A DNA stretch of 5,038 bases from an uncultured Lachnospiraceae bacterium (GTDB taxonomy: Bacteria > Bacillota > Clostridia > Lachnospirales > Lachnospiraceae). Under the pieces are notes generated by a model, which was not told where the DNA came from, did not search any database, and saw only the letters and a list, made by a program, of their open reading frames with translations. Numbering within the stretch: position 1 is the stretch's first letter; every line of letters begins with the position of its first letter. The position numbers were made by a program, and so were the translations under genes. The stretch covers positions 1-5,038 of the forward strand of contig CAJTYN010000199.1 of assembly GCA_910584115.1 (NCBI GenBank), written 5' to 3'. Below, in pieces: positions 4,885 to 5,038 of this stretch.

Positions 4885-5038
4885 CCCTTCTGTTCCTCGA
4901 TCCGCTTGCGCTCGATCTCGATCTCACGCTGCAATTCTTCAGCGGTGGGCAGGGCAAAACGATAACGTGAAGCAAAGACTTGCTGAGCGTCATTCAGAAC
5001 GGAATATCTGACGATCGCCTCATTCTTCTGAGAACACA
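4881..5038 (-). CDS. C-terminal end of a DUF1016/YhcG-like PD-(D/E)XK nuclease (partial)
   Basis: The last 51 residues and stop of a gene that enters from the right edge. CSQKNEAIVRYSVLNDAQQ, then FASRYRFALPTAEELQREIE and a charged IERKRIEEQKG tail, fit the C-terminus of the DUF1016 (YhcG-like) nuclease group as I know it: a Cys-x-x-Lys-Asn-Glu-x-x-x-x-Tyr-Ser core, a Phe/Ala-Ser-x-Tyr segment, and an LP-T-x-E-E-L helix before the end. The two bases at the edge are the TG of a codon xTG, which suits the Leu that normally comes before this Cys. These proteins are PD-(D/E)XK nucleases common in defence islands and mobile elements; the catalytic core is probably upstream, outside the window. Its TGA overlaps the ATG of the 44-residue gene. 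Confidence 0.75.
   Translation of the reverse strand, partial: CSQKNEAIVRYSVLNDAQQVFASRYRFALPTAEELQREIEIERKRIEEQKG

Noticed and set aside
4781..5011. 76-codon plus-strand frame at the right edge
   Set aside because: It is antisense to the DUF1016-like end and the 44-residue gene, both of which have better support from overlaps and family resemblance.

Overview
The window looks like accessory DNA from a Clostridia-type Firmicute, most probably of the Lachnospiraceae kind. Strong AAGGAGG-like ribosome sites, moderate GC content and tightly packed nuclease and hypothetical genes of a kind I remember from gut Lachnospiraceae all point that way. This assignment is inference; no rRNA or housekeeping gene is present.

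Layout. Positions 1-24 (minus) are the first codons of a gene that runs off the left edge behind a strong ribosome site; a possible 36-codon ORF (26-136, minus) precedes it. Positions 151-2688 (minus) encode an 845-residue replication protein: an archaeo-eukaryotic primase (AEP)-like N-terminus, a cysteine-containing middle domain that may be PriL-like, and an SF2 helicase C-terminus. Across a 166-bp divergent regulatory region, 2855-3067 (plus) encodes a 70-residue excisionase-type helix-turn-helix protein that ends in a stem-loop. Together these look like the replication and excision-control part of an integrated mobile element. No integrase or relaxase is in view.

Positions 3068-3443 have no convincing gene. 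They are AT-rich in the middle, carry several inverted repeats, and may be a boundary between two modules.

Positions 3444-5038 (all minus) form one compact operon read from the right edge leftward: the C-terminal end of a DUF1016/YhcG-like PD-(D/E)XK nuclease, a 44-codon small gene that overlaps both neighbours by 4-5 bases, a 156-residue unknown acidic protein, and an Rpn-family (recombination-promoting nuclease-like) protein.

The most interesting item is inside the rpn-like gene. An in-frame ATG (3665) lies 9 bases after a perfect AAGGAGG and would make a separate 73-residue C-terminal protein that begins just before a run of four-residue Gly-Ile-Glu-Lys repeats. This matches the RpnL/RpnS toxin-antitoxin gene-within-gene design described for E. 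coli Rpn proteins. The 5' end of the long form seems frameshifted: the natural-looking ATG at 4296 is out of frame with the rest of the protein. The toxin may therefore be inactive or variable while the internal antitoxin remains intact.
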